Positions 1 to 13,400 of a stretch of DNA of 64,000 nt are shown one piece after another. This DNA is from Fasciolopsis buskii (Eukaryota; Platyhelminthes; Trematoda; Plagiorchiida; Fasciolidae). A program made the position numbers and the translations under genes. The notes below the pieces were generated by a model that saw only the letters and a program-made list of their open reading frames with translations, had not been told where the DNA came from and made no database searches. The stretch is taken from NCBI GenBank assembly GCA_008360955.1, contig LUCM01008480.1:4262-68261 (forward strand), in the 5' to 3' direction. Positions within the stretch are counted from its first letter, which is position 1. Each line of letters opens with the position of its first letter.

Positions 1-790
1 TATCCAAGGCTCGTGCTGCTTACGCTGGATTGAAGCACTTGCGGCGTCGGCCTGATATTTCACTGAAGTTGAAAGGTCGTGTATACTGTGCTGCAGTGCG
101 TTCAGTTCTGTTGTACGGTTGCGAGACGTGGAATATGCGTGTGGGCGATGTTCGTCGGGTGGAGGTTTTCGACAACCGATGTTTACGTAGTATGGCTAGA
201 ATTGAATGGAGTGACCGGGTGAGTAATATTGAGGTTAGGAACCTGGTATTGGGTGCCACTTCTGAGAATAGTTTGTTTCAGCGTATGAAACTTAGTAGAC
301 TACGCTAGTTGGGTCACGTGTTGCGTATGACGAACACTCGTCTACCATACCGTGCCTCATTTTGTTTTCCTTCGAAGGAATGGAAGAAGCCATGTGGAGG
401 CCAACAGATGGCGTGGCAATGTGGGATGGTAAAATGTACAGTCAACTTAGGTAAAGTAGGTGTCTCACACCTTCGTCGTTGGGGTCCAAAAGACTCGTTG
501 ACTTGCTGGCTGGAGACACTGAAGGATATGGCAGTTAATCGTGAACAGTGGCGATCGTGTTGTCATTTTCTGTCGCTCCAAAATGGTTGAAAACACGTGC
601 GTTTGTACAGTTAGACTGTGTTTCGTGTGTTGGCTGCAGCAGCACCTTATCTTTTCCCGCCTGTGTAGGTCCACTCCCTGTTCCCGTTGGATATTCACTC
701 TTTTTGCATAAACTTGCAACTCTGGGGAAAGACAGCGGTCAATGAGGCTTGCCTTGCTGTTTAACGCTGAATGGTGATGATGATGATGAC
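1..790 (+). mobile_element. RTE-type LINE, 3' fragment (degenerate)
   Basis: Frame-broken end of a LINE reverse-transcriptase [23 protein letters not shown], then ETWNMRVGDVRRVEVFDNRC and LGHVLRM after an in-frame stop near 306. The 3' UTR ends in the family tail (ggcttgccttgctgtttaacgc followed by a GAT repeat, 771-790). The same tail ends the copies near 13.3 kb and 21.8 kb. The left boundary lies outside the window. Divergence from the other copies marks this as an older insertion. Confidence 0.85.
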
Positions 791-1253
791 GATTTCAGTG
801 CCAATTTTCCGTGATTCTTCGGAGTTGCGCGCATTACCAACGAAATTGAAGGTGTTTCTTACTGACTGAGCGTCGTACTTGTCAATTGTTGTGGATAGAA
901 TGAGCTTGTCTTTGCCTGGTAACTGTTGCTTTGGGATTAACCACTGTTTTTTACACGGCAGTTAGGTTGATCTAAGTGCGTTTTGAGCTATGGATAATGT
1001 TGGGTAATCGATATTACGTAGACGTAGGTAATTTAAGGCGGTTTAGGTTTTGCGATCTGTTTTCATATTTTCTTTTTCCTTCCACTTTGTTCTGCCGTAA
1101 TTCTGATTGCGGATATGCTGATATGCGGAAGATAGAAAATCAAATGAACTTCTAGTGAGATACGTATATTTGTTTCCTTTACTTATATGGTCCTGTTATT
1201 ATTCCAGACGAAGGTCTTCATTCATTTCGACGAACCTTTTCCCTTTTCTGCAG
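791..1253. other. RFX intron stretch before first visible exon; nothing recognised
   Basis: AT-leaning unique-looking sequence between the LINE fragment and the exon at 1254. No exon with matching phase was found here, so the preceding RFX exon is probably beyond the left edge. Confidence 0.5.
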
Positions 1254-1406
1254 GTTGCCCAACTGGATACTCACCCACTGTGGACCGAGGCATGCAGTCC
1301 GCCTCTGGCCAGACGGCAACTATCGTTCAAGTTTCTTCGAAAGCGCACAATGCAACGCCAACAGTCATTCAGCAAAATGGTCAACATCTTGTCCTTGGAA
1401 AGCTTT
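1254..1406 (+). CDS. RFX: RFX exon (first in window): N-terminal Gln/Ser/Thr-rich region
   Basis: The acceptor is a strong pyrimidine tract ending ttttctgcag at 1253; the donor is GTATGT at 1407. The exon begins with two bases of a split codon and reads [15 protein letters not shown]..., then [19 protein letters not shown], a Gln/Thr/Ser-rich stretch like the N-terminal activation region of RFX1/2/3. It ends with one base (T) that joins exon 2 to make Ser. There must be at least one earlier exon to the left of the window. Confidence 0.8.
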
Positions 1407-4400
1407 GTATGTGACACTTTTAAATAATGTTAATTTTGCTAGCCGGCGGTGCAACCCGTCCAGTCACTACCGCGGCCGACCTCCAGGTATCCCATTCGTC
1501 TGCAAATCAAGGCATCTATCCGTCACACTACATCGAGGCGATAGCCGAGCAGACAGTATATGCGACAAACGGAGAAAACGGGCATGTGTAAGTGGCCAAA
1601 CTTATTTCTGTGCATTGATGCTGCTTATTTCGGTTATTGTCACTTATTTGTTGTCTGCTCGCATATTTTACTTACTGTTCCCAATGCAAAAAGTTACTAA
1701 TGCTTTAGTTCAAAGCAGCTTACTGAGTAGTTCAACGCATTGAATTTTCAACTAAACTCTCGTACTGGTCGTATAAAAAATTGAAAACAGCACCGAATCA
1801 TTATCATCCTCGTTTATCATTAAACAGCAGAGCAAGCCCCACTGACCGCAGCTTGACTCACCGAGTTGCACGTTGCACCTGAAGGACTGAATAACCAAAG
1901 CGAAAAGGAGATGGACCTGCAGAGAGCGGAAAAAAGAATGCCGTAGAGACTAACATACGGAGTACATTTAAACTGATTCGTCGAAAATCCCGAGTGTAAC
2001 GGAAATGTTTTTACTTTTTGCTGATTTTTTGGACCCCGAAGTATAGCTAGAGTTGCCGTCAGTTTCAGTAATAATTTATCGTGGTTTAGACAGCTTTATC
2101 CTAAGCAGTAAGGAAGTAATCATGTCATGCGTTTCAAGAGGTTGGGTACATGCCAGTACTTATAAGTGCTGTCATTCATACGAGGTCTGACAAACTTTTC
2201 TTATCATTACTTTTTTACCATACTAATGATTGAAGTCACCAATCTTTGTGCTTTTTGAGCGATACCTAACTGTTTTTGTTATCTCCCGCTTCGTGTCTTG
2301 AATCGGAGTGATCTCATTCCCTGCGTGGTTTGTGTTCCCATTATGCACCTCATGCAAATGCACCAAAATACCGTTTCTTGTCCACTGATTGAATCGAATT
2401 GCACTTTTCTATTCATTCGACGTGTTGTCCAACGGTGTAAAGTCTCCTAGTTTCTCCTAAGTTGCATATGATTTATCCATTCAACATATCAATATCAGGT
2501 CTGAACAAGTTTTTGGCTGGCTAAAAATACCATAAAACAGTATTTCAGTTTGTTTCCGAAACACAGTCGGTCGTACATTAAAACATTGCTTACTCATGGG
2601 CCAATAGACTTCCAAAACTTTCAGGCAAATAATCGCGCGAGCATTGTTTTACTTGTCAGCGTAACGCTAATACCTTATGTTTGGCTAGACATGTCGGTTG
2701 TTCAGGCCATCTGCCCTGAGAAGACAGATTTGGTTGCTCGCTGACGTGTTTGGTGAACAGCAGGCGCATATCGCGTGAATCTTTATCACGTGGAAACTGT
2801 CGGAGCGCTGAGATGTTCTCAAGATCCCAAACGTTGGTTCTCCTCTGATAATAGTAAATATCTTTCGTGACGGGCATTTCCGACGTGCTGCATGATTTCT
2901 CTTTGTAACGGCTATATCCTATAATATCTAAGGCACGTTGCGCTATTGAGTGGTACCTGGAATCTTCGTCATGGCATTGGACAACGACATGGGTCCTCAG
3001 TGAGTCAAGTTGTGGTGATGAAATGTTCAGACCAGCATTGATTTGGAAGACGGAGACATCGAATCTAGGCTTTGACGGACTTTTATTGCAGTTACAGCCG
3101 GAATCGAAGTGAGGATGGTTACTCGAGCGATTAAAGCGAAAAAAGGATAAACAGTGCGAATATACACGACGCAGACGGGATGTGTTCCTCATGATAGTGG
3201 ATGGTTACCTACGGGCATATTGAACGGTACCACAACGATTTGACGGTAGTACGCCAAACCACAAAACCACTGCCAGCCAATTATAATGCACCTTTACTTC
3301 AGTTTCTAGATAGGACTTCGTCAATAGCAAATGGTCCATTAATGAATAAACTAAAATGTTCGAAGAAAATTGAGTTCATGTAAAGAAATTTGTCATTAGA
3401 TTTAGGCTAGAAACAGCGTTCGTGTAATGAGTCTCGTGTGAATTATTTTTTGTTAATTTCTGTTGAACACTTGGAAGTATAACTCTGGTTATTTATGGTT
3501 AGTATCAGAATGCTAGTTTACTTCAGCATTAACCGTCCGCATGATTTGGTTGCACACGAGCCATTTACTTTCTTATAAACATTGCACGTGTCTAAAAGAC
3601 ATTGTTTCCAGGTCTACCAGGACTATTCGTTTATGGAGAGCACTTAACCACATAGGCCGTCATTGGTTTTGTTTAGTAACACTTTGCTGGTGAAATCATG
3701 GTTCTAATAAAATATGACAACCCTTACAAATGTTGGACATCAGGCCACCCGAATTATCCTGGCTTCAGAAAGTAATGCGGTAAGTGTCTCCCCTGCGGTG
3801 ACTTTGGTGTTAACCGTTTAGGGCTGATAACTCTGTCCCCCCAAAATCAGTCTACTCTGCCATTATGCATGCATAAACCACAACCCTGCAATCTTGACGT
3901 TGTTTCGCGTATCATAATAGGCTTGATTTATGCTCGAGTACGTTCTGTTTCACAAGGTCAGACGTGCATTCATTCGCGAATGCTTAGTACGCTGAGTTAA
4001 AAGACTGATGAGCTTGCAACTAATTTTTCGAATTGATCACTGAACTGTTTTGTTAAAGCAACCAATTAGTTTGAATGATGGTTGTAAACAGAAATATTCC
4101 TGGTTCTCTTTCGTTCCAATAATGTCGCCTAGCATGAACCATATGCCGGGTGTGTTGAAATCTGGATTTTCCTTTCCGGTAATTAATACATGTTCTTTCC
4201 TTTTAGTAGACATGTTTGTTTCAGGAGTCTGTAACCCAATCGTTTTGTCCTACATTGCTTCTGTTTTACAGTGGTACTCTGGGGCTTAAGCCTGGTACGC
4301 CTCTAAGAAAACTGTTTGCATCGGTCACCAAGTCCATGCCTGGGTAAACCTTAGTTCTTTGTGTGTGCGTCTGTGTGTATGTTTCGTTGACGTGACATCT

Positions 4401-7400
4401 TCCTGCAGGATTTCCTTTATAATAGGTGCTTGTTTAACTAGATTGATCCCTATGCCCTCAGAGTTTTTGAAACGTTTAGGCAAGCTGGTCTCTTCTGAAC
4501 GGGACTGTAACGACTGTTGGCAGTTCTTTTCGTGAAGACCAGATACCATCAGCGAAGCATGCAGGTGTGCATGGGTGTGTACGTCCTTATTGAAGTGCAT
4601 TTGATGATAATGTGTCGAGTTCTTTATCGTGCCGCTGACGGATTTCTCTTGCATTCGTCTTGATTGTTTACTCTGTTTTGTAGTGCACGAATCTTTGCGC
4701 GTTTTCATGGTTGCTTGATTGCTGTGTCTAGATTTGGCTACCCGATTCAGCTGCTCATGACTGGGGCAGAGCTCTGCGTGATTTCTGTGCTCCACAATCG
4801 TCCTCTATTCGCCCTCCCCAGTTCGTACCTGTACTGTTCACTAATCATCGTGTGGTTTTGTATTCCTTTTCCTTTCCGTGAATACTGTTTCGGTTTTTAA
4901 AGCCCCCTTTCGCATCTGATTGGATTCTCTGATTATCTCTTACTGCATCCGTAACTTAGCCAACCCAACCTAATAAAATTCCCTTCGGTGCGCGCGTACG
5001 CGTGTGAATTTGGACTGACCTGAATTGATCCGCTTATCGTAAATGAGTTGCTTACTGGATATTGTTTTTCGGAATTTACAGGCAATATCAAGGTTATACA
5101 CCTATCATTTACGCTCCTGTTACCGGTGGTCAGACTTATTATCAAACGGCTAGTGGCCAGGTGAGTATTTTTTGATATTTTATCGGTGTTTCGCCTATAC
5201 CGGTCCGGTTTGGATTAATTAACCTTGTCCGTTATCAGAGAAAAACTGATCTTTGTAACTTAGTAATGTTTAGGTTTCGCGTTTTCTCCTCTTGGCTGTG
5301 AAATTTGACAGTTGTGGCGGTTGAGTTCTCTTTGGAAATTTAACGATGGGTGGCCTGTCGGTGATCTACCGTAAATTCATTTACCTTGTTTGCGACTGTT
5401 TATCAAAGGTCGAGAATTTCTTTGCAATACCATCAAAAGATATAACAGTAGCTTATGCTGACTGCCGGCATAAGCCTACAGGGTGCTCGGATCTCTGTAC
5501 TGTTCCTTCTCTCTTCCGCAAACCGACTCTCTGTGCCTACAGTAATTGAAACTGTCACATCTACCGTTACTCACTTAGAGCAATGCTGATATGAGAGCAG
5601 AGACAAAAGCATTACAGATCAGAAATTTCATTTATTCTGGTTTGCTGACATGGTGGTTAATTTGTTTATTCTGTTGTTCTCGTGCAAGTAAGGATTGATT
5701 CAAGTTAAGTGTAGTAGGGTCCGCCTGTTTTTACTTCTCGTAATTGTTCCTCTTATCTGATAAAATGCGATCCTAATTTGTTTGCTGTTTGTGCGGTTTC
5801 GATACGCAGCTTGAATTCGTTTCTGATTAGCTGTTATAATTTCCGCCACATTCTCTTAGTAAATTCGTTTCTGTTTACTGTTTTGAACACACTTTGTTCA
5901 AAGCTGATCGATTTCTGTTTCTTATGGACATTGTTAGGTGTTGGCTTCTGCCTTTAGTGGAACCGCTGGCAGCGGTGTTGGGTCTAGTGTGCCGGGACAT
6001 GTGAGCAATTTGGGTGCTCAACTAGTGACTCACCAGGGTGCTACTTATCTCGTTCAAGGTGGACAACTAGAAGAAGATGCATCGTCCATATCTCACACTG
6101 CCAAGGCCAGTCCAGTTACCGTGAGTTCTGTGATTGCGGACATCCTGTTCTAGTTTCTCTGCATCTCATACTTGAGTGCTTTATCATATAATTTGCTCGA
6201 TCAAAATTGTGATCTCGAAAACCCATATGAGTTAGTGCAGTGGAACGGATCTATCGTGGAGGTAAAAAACGTTTGACAGCAATCTGGTCAACAGCAGAGT
6301 TCCGTCCTCCTGAAGATGCTGAGTTTGCCAATGCACGCGCCTCTATCCTGTGTTTTATTTTGGAAATCCACTTAAAATCATTGGGGTTTCTATCCGTAGA
6401 TCGATAGCTTTTTCCGGTATTAACTTACGTAATTCTTTTATGCATTTCCACTCCGTTTCCTGTAGTTATACTATCATAAACAATAGCCGAAGCCCGATAG
6501 TTCCTACATTTTTTGCAATAATAAGTATTCGGAGCAGTATTTGAGCTTCAGAACTGCTTCTATTTCGCTAAGTAGATGATGTTTGCTAGATTTTTCGGCT
6601 TTTGAATTCATTACTGACGCAGTGGGCTGTAGAAAAAATAGGAAAGTACTCTTTCTGGCTTACCCTTTTTTGTTTTTTCATTGCTTTTCGACAATTGAAA
6701 CGCACTAATTCCCCCAACGCAGACTTATGTTCATAATTGTATCGGTAAGGTTAGTTTATGGGTGCGATATTTCCAGATTATCCAGGTCGAGTACGGATAC
6801 TTGACGAGCGTCAATGATCGCAAAGCAGGTCGCGTACTTCCGGGAAAATTTTGAGCTCCGGAACATTCTGCGGATATCCAACAACCTTCACTCTTAAAAG
6901 CAAAGTCTCAAAGCTGAATCTTACTTGAAGATTCCCCAAAAGCATCCCCTTTACAGTGTTTTGACTCATTGCAAATCACTCTTTATCAAAGAAAAAGCGG
7001 ATGGTTTTGTTTCGAGTCGAAGCGTGGGGGCCTTGTTCCACTGGAACTCATGATTGGTTGCTCAGCTCACGCATTTGGATGGTGCTGGACGTGTATTCAA
7101 TGGAGCCTTCTATCACAGATGCCGATGAGAATAATGCGGTGGTTGGTTTGGGATCAGAATTTACACAAACTCCTTAGATTGACTACCATGATCCGCCAGC
7201 CCGATTTTGGGGGCTGGGTATTCATCTTCGTAACATAAAGGTAAAAATTAATGCGTCGCGAATATGCAGTAAGTAGGACATCTTCAGTGAAGACTGTTCA
7301 AGACACACGGTTATTTGTGAGCCTTTTTAGAGGCGTTCAGAGCTAGTAGCCACCCTGGAACCAGAAGTATCGATCTCCGGCCATGTTGAGCTAGTTGGTG

Positions 7401-10400
7401 GGACTACTATAGTGCGAGAATAGTGTCATTTATAGAGCGGTTTATCCGATGCACTTACACTAGTTCGTGTGGATGTAATGCGCTGGTAAATGCTAACAGC
7501 ATTTTGAGCATCACACGTCTTACTTCTTTGGATTCTTAACAGGTAGTGCATGCAAGGAGAAATAGTTAAAGTGAAGATGGTTTTTATTTATCTTGTGGCC
7601 AAAGTTCGAAATTAGTTTCGTGTTTCCCATCGTCATGCTCAATTCATGAAAAGAATCCCTTAATCTGTTACGTTGTTCTTGGTTTGTTTCAGGTTCAGTG
7701 GTTGGTGGAGAACTATGAGACTGCCGAAGGTGTCAGCTTACCACGTAGCACACTTTACTTTCATTACTTGCAACATTGCAATGAAAACAAACTGGAACCA
7801 ATGAATCCAGCCTCTTTCGGCAAGCTAATCCGATCGGTATTTTTCGGCTTGCGAACTCGTCGCTTGGGCACTCGCGGCAATTCTAAGTATCATTATTACG
7901 GTATTCGTATCAAGCCCAATTCTCCGCTGAATCACTTTGTTGAAGATGCTGGGTTTTCACTGCGGCACTATCCGAATTATCATAGGCAAACAATGGAAGC
8001 TGCAGCTGAATGGAAGTGTTTTGCCAATTCTTCCTCCAACCGTTTGAAATCCTCCAATCTCAGTTCTGCTTCAATCGGCACTACTCATAGTTCTTTAGGA
8101 AGTCATCTGAGTTCCAATCCGGCAAGCTCCGTTCACTTGGGGTCACAACAGATACATACAACCGATTACAGTACAGCATCTCGTTCCGAAAAATCCTACG
8201 ATTCTTCTGCCGAGACAACTAATCAGAATTCGCAATTGTCGACCCGATCAAATACAAATAATCTAAGCTCTACTTGCACCACCGGTTCGGCCATCGCTGT
8301 TGGCTCTAGCGGACAGCATCAGCATGCACAGTTTCTTGGTGAGACCAGTTCAGCATTGCCCAATCTGGACGAGATATGTCGTTCAGCTGGGCTACCGGTA
8401 CCTGGTGAAAGTGAGTCCTCATGACTTCTTTTGTTTGCCAATCTTATCAGGGGAAATCATACTAGTTAAATTTTTCTGTTTGCCCCCTTAATTCCGAAAG
8501 ATTGCCCCTTTGAAAATATGAATGATGACTCATTTATTACCCCTCTTTTCAGCGGACCTCTCCTCTTTCACATCTGATACGTCGATGACAAGCAAGCTGA
8601 AGGGGAAAATTTTAAACACCTCTTTGGATTTTTCGTTTTACGCGGATATTGTTACCTTCTGTCGTTTGTATGCATTGTCGGCCAGTTACATGCTCGATGC
8701 TGTGGTTAACCTGGATTTCACCGCAATTGAGACAGTTTGGAAAGCATTTTGGCGAACAGAAGAAGTCCAGGTATGCAGTCTGCTTTATGGTTTACCTTAA
8801 ACTAAGTAATGTAATTGCATGCGGTTTTATGGTCAGTTATTGTCGCTTGTTTGGCCTGCAAGGTACAAAGTTCTGGGCCGACAAGCATGTACACTCCTTT
8901 CCCCTCATCTAAAAGCTTTTCAACCACTTTCGCTACACACATTTACTCACCTCTCATTGTTTCAGCGTGCCTTGCCTGAATAGTGTTGTTGACTGTATGC
9001 CCCAGTCTCTGCAATCCTCCGGGCCTATTATCTTGTTTTTCCTCCAGGTAGTTCTCTACCTTTCCAGAAAGCCCGTCGTCATCTCTTGATCTCGTTTTTC
9101 TCAACCGGTATCCGTGACGGTGTAAGCGAATCTTCGTTTTTGCTTTCGCACGTTCGCTTTACCGGTTGCGACCTATACTCGATACACCTTAAACTTCGAT
9201 GCCCTTTCCCCAGTCATTGTTTTGAATCTCTTGGTACTCTTCAATCAGCAGTGGTTATTCTGTTTTTGGTCGATGCCACATAGCCATTTCTGGTGATTTT
9301 ACTTCTCGGATGTAACCCAAAATTCTTATAGTGATCGTCCAATTACCTCAAGTAGTACTCACTCAGTCACTCAGTCAAAATCGCTGTCACTGATTCATAC
9401 AAGCCGTGAGCAGCTGATAGTCGTTGAACACAAAGCGAACGCCTTGTCTCGTTCGATATGAGCAGCGAAGCGTTAGCGTCTTTTGACAAAGTAGGTTTTC
9501 GCGATTCCTGATTTCCCCCAAGTTTGGGTCCTAACCGGGACTCGGGATAGGTGTATATTCCACATCACGCGTCTCTAGGTAGCGGACAGGGAGGGCGGGG
9601 GGTGGCCACAAAAATTGAGCGTTGGCCATGGACACGATGAATCCAAGCCCACAGTCGCCTGAGGATAAGTGGCGACGCAGTCGAGAACGTCGTATTTTAC
9701 ATGGTAAGTGTTTCTCCTAGGGAATAGGTGGTGTGGTATATGCCCATTAATAAAATGAGGCCATTGCCCGTTGTCATGTTTCACTCACTCGACGAGGTTT
9801 TCACAAGAGACTACTGGGCCGCCGAACTAGCAACCAACTCGCCAGGGACAACATTGTCTGCATGTAAGTTTGACTACAAAAATGTTCGAAGCGCATTCTT
9901 AAGTTAAACTTACTCCAGGCCGCAGCGAATTTGCTCCGACCAGCTGACACTATTCATCCTGAATACCACTTAATGCTAACCAATCAGATCCAAGACTCCG
10001 ACTATGCCATTCGGTTAGAGTCTCATCCAGTCCCTCTGTGAATTTTCATCTCCATCTTTCTGGGTGTCCTTAGACCGCGAATTCTGGACTTGCTGACATC
10101 GACGTATAGACTTGATTCCCGTTGTTTCTTCCAATCCCAGTTATCCATCGGCTCAGCTTTTCTATCAATCTTCTATATATCTATCCAATTCATCATGGCG
10201 AAACGAGGTTAATCATACTACTGTTTAAGTATGTCATTTCCACACGGGCTGAACGATATTCCATCTGTCATCCTGAAAAATGTGCCTCGGAGTTAGCCTG
10301 TTCGTTTCATTTTTTTCAAGCGTATTTCAAACGCGAGAAGTACGCTTACCTGGGAAACTTATTTTCTTTTTCCTCAACTAGGCGCCCCCTTCCTATCGCA

Positions 10401-13400
10401 AAAAGCGCCTTTCCCTCACGTCTATGACTTTGAAGGTCTTCAAATTCGTCATTTCGGACCAACTATTTACGTTTTTTTGAAATTGCAAATTTGCTGGGTA
10501 ACTCCCAATATACACTCGTGTTTCGTTGTTTCAAAAGCAAATTATTGTCTTTCATCCCTCGCCCCTTGTTCCGCATTCATAGTTGATCTTCCATTTTACT
10601 ATTCACCTCTTCGTTTCTGTTCACTTTTTTCTTGTTCTCTTATTCCTGTTTTCGTCCGGCTGGTCAGCGATCCAGTCTGGAATCACCGCCTCATCCTCAA
10701 ACAGTTACTGTATTATCTCCATTCCGTCGTTATCATTTTAGAACTCGCTCCGATGGTTTTTTGGCCATGATCTCTCGTTGCTGTCGAATGCAGATGGTCA
10801 GTCATCCTTATCAAGTTCCTCTCCGCTGAAGTTAAACCCTTAGCATTTACTCCTTTCCCATTAGGCTGCGAAATTGTGCTTCTCCATTCCTTTTTCTGTC
10901 CTTCCAATCAATTCCGGTTTTTGTTATAATTATTACTGTATGAGTGAAAAGAAAATTTTCCTGGCTAAATTTTCGACTCATCACCGTTGTGATCCTCGAG
11001 AATACTCCAAAAGTACATCTGTTCACACTTCTTTAAACCAAATGGGCCTTTGTTGCCAAACCGTAGGATTTTTCTTTTTAAAAGCAGGATTTACAAAGTA
11101 GTTTTTGGTTGAATGGTCTTTCTTGTACTTTCCCTTTATGTTTTAACTATGTGGCTAATTACATAGACTGCCGTGGTTATCACATTGCTTTTACTATTGT
11201 ACGTTCCGTTTCGTTTTTTAATAGCCGATCACCACTCTTGCTGACTCCTTAATTTCGTGTTATTCTGTTCATTCAATTTCTGGTAGCAATCAGTTTAAAA
11301 GTTAAATAATACACTTTTTACCTAACCCGTGGCTACACGAATTTCAACTTGCGAGGTTTCTTCGCTTTAGTCGTAGTCTATTCGTCTTGCGTATGCCAAA
11401 CACGTTGACTAAAATGCGACATTTTTGTAAGCAAAAGTCTGTACAATATAATACAATACAATATAATACAGATTGCATTTATTCGTGTGGTATTTCGATC
11501 GATGCATTAACGGACAGGGTCGGGATATTGCAGCAAAGTAAACGGGATTTTTACTAAATGAAATTGGGAATCAGGATGGCGGATTAGAGGGGATGAAGAA
11601 AAAAAGTACGTGTGTGATCCAAATTCAACCAAATTGAATTAAGCTAATTATTTTGGTCCGGAGTTGGATTTGGAGCACATGTATGAACTTTCTTCGTCAT
11701 TGATTCATCCACTCCATTGAATCGCACTTGTGCTCATTCCTGAACAGTATTAGTCATATCTAATCTGACGTAATGCCATGGTCACGAACACTGCTACATG
11801 TTTGTTCGTCACTGTTATTCTCAGTATCACGTTGTTGTTCGAAAATTGTTGTATGCCGGCGGCACGTAGATACTTTCTTCCCTTATTGTTGCTAGAATGA
11901 AGTGGTTTCCAAAGCCATGTCGCCATAAATGGAACACGGAGTGCCGCAACTGACTGGTTACAGTCAACTTTTTGAAGTCCTCAATAGGCATTAAAACATC
12001 CATTTTACTACTGATCTAACTGAAATAAAGAAAGCAAGATTTCCTCGCACCCATTTTCGATAGACAGAATCAAATGTTTCTTTGCAAATGTGTAGAATAC
12101 TTTCGAACCAGTGAAAATGATCAACATAGGTTTGTAATACTAACAGTTGGAAAATGTACCCATAGGACAGTCCATAATTTGAACAAAAGATGTAAAAAAA
12201 CCTTAACTATAGTCATCTCGGACTAGCAAATTGAGTCGGATTTTTGGCGTAGGGTTTACGAGATCTTCATCACGGATTCTGGAAGACGGTAACTGATAAT
12301 AATGTCGTGCATTCAGCAGCATGAGTGCTTTCGAATTCTCCCTTCGACAGTGTTGTAAACTAGTTTCTGTTCCTTGTTGTTTCATCTGTTTTATTCCTAG
12401 GTGGACAGTGCCGTATAGACGAGGCTAGTTGTTAATGGGACTGAAACTAACCATAGACGGCTTAGCATCTGAACCCGTGATTTGTCATTAACAAATTAGT
12501 CGTGCTCTTTTTGGATGCTTACTTACTTGGTAGAGCTCGTCATTCTCATGACGTTTTTTCTTCCCATATTCACTCATGACATCGAATAAAGGACTCCCGA
12601 CTAAAACAGAGTTTGTCCCAGGAACGCCTTCAAGTCCTCGTATCTGATTCGGCTGTGATTCAGTTTGTCCGCTTATACGATCATACGTTCTATCAGTCAT
12701 TAGCCGAGGTCCTGATTCCAAACGTGTTGCGACCGATTCCGCCAACACTAACTCAAGCTATTCGGAATTTTGCCAAATCTTTGGAAGTGAGTCAGTTTTC
12801 GTTTATGTTGGATTCGGCTCACTAACCTACCTACCGGTGGGTAGGATTTGTGATGTACCTGACTATTTGCAGTTTTAAAGATTTGCAGTCAAAGGCGATT
12901 TTCTGCTTTCGCTACATTTGTCTCATTGTAAGTCACCATTTTTGTCCGTTCGTTTGCTCGGAATTGCTCTTTTTCGAGTCGCATTTCCGAATAAATTCGT
13001 GTTACTACCGTAATCTGGTTTATTCTTGCACATGGAGTTTGAATTTGGCACCGAGTGAATAAAAACAGGCATTTTACTGAAGTGATTATCACCGGTCGCG
13101 TTGTATTTGGATTCGGATCCCTAGAGCCAAGATACATGTACCAGTTATCCTCAACTAGGTATCTTTCGTGAAATATACAGTGACTCATTATGAAGGAAAT
13201 ATGATCGCTCTGACAGAAGGATGTGAGATACTGGGTAGTTTTGAGTCTCCCAATAAAAATCACCACCATCATTATCGTTCAGCGTTAGACAGCAAGACAA
13301 GCCTCACTGACCGCTGCCTTTTCCCCAAGGTTACATATGTCTATAAAATAAGTGAACATCCCAGAGGAACAGAGAGTCGACCTACACAGGTAGAAAAAGA

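Noticed and set aside
1255..1743. 162-codon plus-strand frame covering the first two RFX exons
   Set aside because: It reads the RFX exons in the wrong frame and through the 36-bp intron; the spliced frame matches RFX and is preferred.
4325..4795. 156-codon minus-strand open frame in an RFX intron
   Set aside because: Composition is low-complexity (His, Gln, Lys, Ser) and overlaps GT-rich simple sequence at 4355-4385. No motif, no neighbouring exons.
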